This document shows positions 31,733-33,286 of a stretch of 33,286 nt of DNA, in pieces. The notes below the pieces were generated by a model. It had not been told where the DNA came from, did no database searches, and was given only the letters and a program-made list of their open reading frames with translations. The position numbers and the translations under genes are program-made. Position 1 is the stretch's first letter. The number at the start of each line of letters is the position of its first letter. Source of the DNA: Planctomycetes bacterium UBA4800 (GTDB lineage Bacteria; Planctomycetota; UBA8108; UBA8890; UBA8898); contig DHGK01000070.1 in the NCBI GenBank assembly GCA_002402755.1, positions 1 through 33,286 on the forward strand. Direction: 5' to 3'.

Positions 31733-33274
31733 TCACTCCCCGCAGGGCGCGTAGCTCAGGCAGCCGAGGTCGTCCGGCGTCGGGTCGATGGCGCACGCGC
31801 CGAACGGCAGGGGCAGCGGCCCGCCGCTCGCGAAGAGGTGCCCGAGGACTCTGACCGCGTCCGCGATATCGACCTGGCCGTCATCGGAGGCGTCGCCGCG
31901 CGCGAGGCAGCGCGGCAGGCCGATCTTGCACGGGTCGTTCCTCGGACCGAAGAGGAAGCCGAGGATGCACACGGCATCGCTTATGTCGACGGCGCCGTCC
32001 GAGTTGGCATCGCCGCGGCGAAACCGCGTGCACGCCAGGCTGCGGAGCCAACGAAAGTAACGATCGCCGCCGTCGCCGGCGAGAAGGGGCATGCCGGTCA
32101 TGGCCTCGGTGTAGCCGTTCCAGGAGTTGTAGGCAATGCCGTCCCCTCCCAGCTCGGCGGCCATCAGCGCGAGCCTCTCGAGCCACGTGTCGGTGAATCC
32201 ATACACGACCGACGCCGGGAACACGATGTGCGCGTCGTATCCCGGGCACACATCCAGGAGAAAAGGTATGCCGGTGTCGATCCAGCGTTCCGAGAAGACC
32301 CACTTCCAGCGGAAGCGCTCGGCCTCGGTGGGGCTGCCCGCCATCCAGATCTCGGGAATGAAGCACTGGAGCCCGAGGATCGACGCGGTCGCGCGCAGGA
32401 AAGGTCCGGTCTCGCCGGGGCTCGGCCGGAGCACGCCCGGCGCGTTCGAGTCGGGAGGCAGGGCATCGATGAAGAAGCCGACCGCGACGCCCGTGGCCTT
32501 GAGCACCTCGCCCGCCACGAGGTCGAAGCCCTGCGCGAAGGCGGCGTGATCGGTTGCCGTGAGCCGGTTCGAGGAGGCGTGAATCAGGACGACGGCGTGG
32601 CGCGGCTTGCCGGCCGAGTCGTAGACGCGCGCCCAGCGGCTCGCCCATTCCGGGTGGGCCGCGTTCTTGAGGTAGCGCTCGATCAGGTTGATGATCTGGT
32701 TGACGGTGCCGGGCGCGACCCTCCCGTCGGTCCAGCGCGGAAACTCGTTGCGCAGGTTCCAGTTGCCGCGGGACTCGATGAAGGGCATGACGAGGAGCGA
32801 GGCCTCGCCGGCGGCGGCGAAAAGCTCGTCGTGAGAGCCGGGCGCCGTCTGCATGGGCGCCCAGGGCGCCCAGCTCTCGGTGCACGGCAGGAAATCCTCG
32901 CCCCAGGATGACATGGTGACGACGTTCACGCACGCGCGCGCCATCTCCTCGAGCGCGAATCCGCGATTGAGCGGATTCGACGACCATTGGAGATGGCGGT
33001 TGTCGGCCGGCGTGACGGTGAAGAGCGCGAGATTGGGGGCGGGAGTCGTCGTGCACGCGTAGGGATTCGTGCCGTCGCGCGCCTGGCCGGCGAAGAACAA
33101 GGTCGTCTTTATGCGAAGGCCGTCGAGCCCGGGATTCGCGAGCCGTCCCCACAAGGGCGACGCGGCGGCCGCCTCCCGGGCGCCGGCGAGGGCGATCGTG
33201 GCCGCGGCGATGGCCGCGAGGAGGCGCGGGCCCGCCCTTCGGAAACGTAACCGTTCACGGGGCATCCCGAACAC
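31733..33274 (-). CDS. secreted glycosidase-like protein with two dockerin-type repeats
   Basis: This 513-residue exported protein has a signal peptide (basic start, then LLAAIAAATIALAGA, cut near AAAAS). The main domain (about 40-415) has a barrel-like pattern (VVTMSSWGEDFLPC, LLVMPFIESRGNW, VAVGFFIDALPPDS, CFIPEIW) and ends with IAYNSWNGYTEAMTG, like the WNEWTE motif of GH99/GH71-like or DUF5010 proteins. Its activity is not assigned. Two dockerin/EF-hand-like calcium repeats follow: GDANSDGAVDISDAVCILGFLF (421-442, split by no gap) and the second at 460-482 beginning GDASDDGQVD. The tail is Cys-bearing (ending APCGE). The start is GTG at 33274 with GGAG 6 nt upstream; ATG at 33265 is an alternative. 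Its promoter is outside the window. Such paired repeats, at the C-terminus of secreted proteins, are common in Planctomycetota-like genomes without cellulosomes. Confidence 0.8.
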   Translation of the reverse strand: MFGMPRERLRFRRAGPRLLAAIAAATIALAGAREAAAASPLWGRLANPGLDGLRIKTTLFFAGQARDGTNPYACTTTPAPNLALFTVTPADNRHLQWSSNPLNRGFALEEMARACVNVVTMSSWGEDFLPCTESWAPWAPMQTAPGSHDELFAAAGEASLLVMPFIESRGNWNLRNEFPRWTDGRVAPGTVNQIINLIERYLKNAAHPEWASRWARVYDSAGKPRHAVVLIHASSNRLTATDHAAFAQGFDLVAGEVLKATGVAVGFFIDALPPDSNAPGVLRPSPGETGPFLRATASILGLQCFIPEIWMAGSPTEAERFRWKWVFSERWIDTGIPFLLDVCPGYDAHIVFPASVVYGFTDTWLERLALMAAELGGDGIAYNSWNGYTEAMTGMPLLAGDGGDRYFRWLRSLACTRFRRGDANSDGAVDISDAVCILGFLFGPRNDPCKIGLPRCLARGDASDDGQVDIADAVRVLGHLFASGGPLPLPFGACAIDPTPDDLGCLSYAPCGE

Positions 33275-33286
33275 GCGAATCTCCGC

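Overview
This window is a gene-dense stretch of a high-GC bacterial chromosome, with GC roughly two thirds or more by eye. No rRNA or tRNA gene is visible and no phage or insertion sequence stands out. Most genes are conserved housekeeping genes (lysS, hslVU, lysA, rpoD, rpsT, def, ribF, cmk, plsC, rpsA). They are interleaved with secreted or lipid-anchored proteins of no clear function. The signal peptides, a lipobox lipoprotein, a paired dockerin-like C-terminus, a carbohydrate-type SGNH+BNR protein and carboxypeptidase-regulatory/PDZ architecture point to a Gram-negative, probably Planctomycetota-like or related uncultivated lineage. That taxonomic call is inference.

Layout. 1-5000 (minus): lysS, a LonB-type protease and an integral-membrane PAP2 protein, tightly packed as one apparent operon. 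5000-8430 (plus): hslV-hslU (13-bp overlap), then lysA. The lysS/hslV divergent gap holds a palindrome and an intrinsic-terminator-like hairpin. 8447-11754 (minus): a DUF2760 protein and an unusual 906-residue Hsp70-family protein, directly abutting behind their own good sigma70-type promoter. 11881-16935 (minus): rpoD, a secreted unknown, rpsT, a tandem hairpin repeat and a TPR protein. 17086-18690 (plus): def-ribF with GTGA overlap. 18718-20481 (minus): a coiled-coil lipoprotein. 20768-25475 (plus): cmk-plsC-rpsA, a 24-codon open frame and a secreted unknown. 25763-27751 (plus): an SGNH hydrolase fused to a BNR_4-like propeller. 27764-30025 (minus): a membrane-anchored beta-sandwich/PDZ protein. 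30202-31671 (minus): an AbiE-type toxin-antitoxin operon with the toxin gene first. Its near-consensus promoter is bracketed by a 13-bp inverted repeat. 31733-33274 (minus): a secreted glycosidase-like protein with two dockerin-type calcium repeats.

How the parts fit. Protein quality control is well represented (LonB-like, HslUV, Hsp70/DUF2760, peptide deformylase), next to translation (LysRS, S1, S20) and the primary sigma factor. Sigma70-like promoters could be placed upstream of eight transcription units by their -35/-10 hexamers and 16-17 bp spacing. The least ordinary items are the Hsp70-DUF2760 pair, the reversed AbiE operon with its operator, the tandem hairpin repeats at 15176-15500, the SGNH-BNR fusion and the terminator-like hairpin upstream of hslV. 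All functional calls come from reading motifs; no database search was run.
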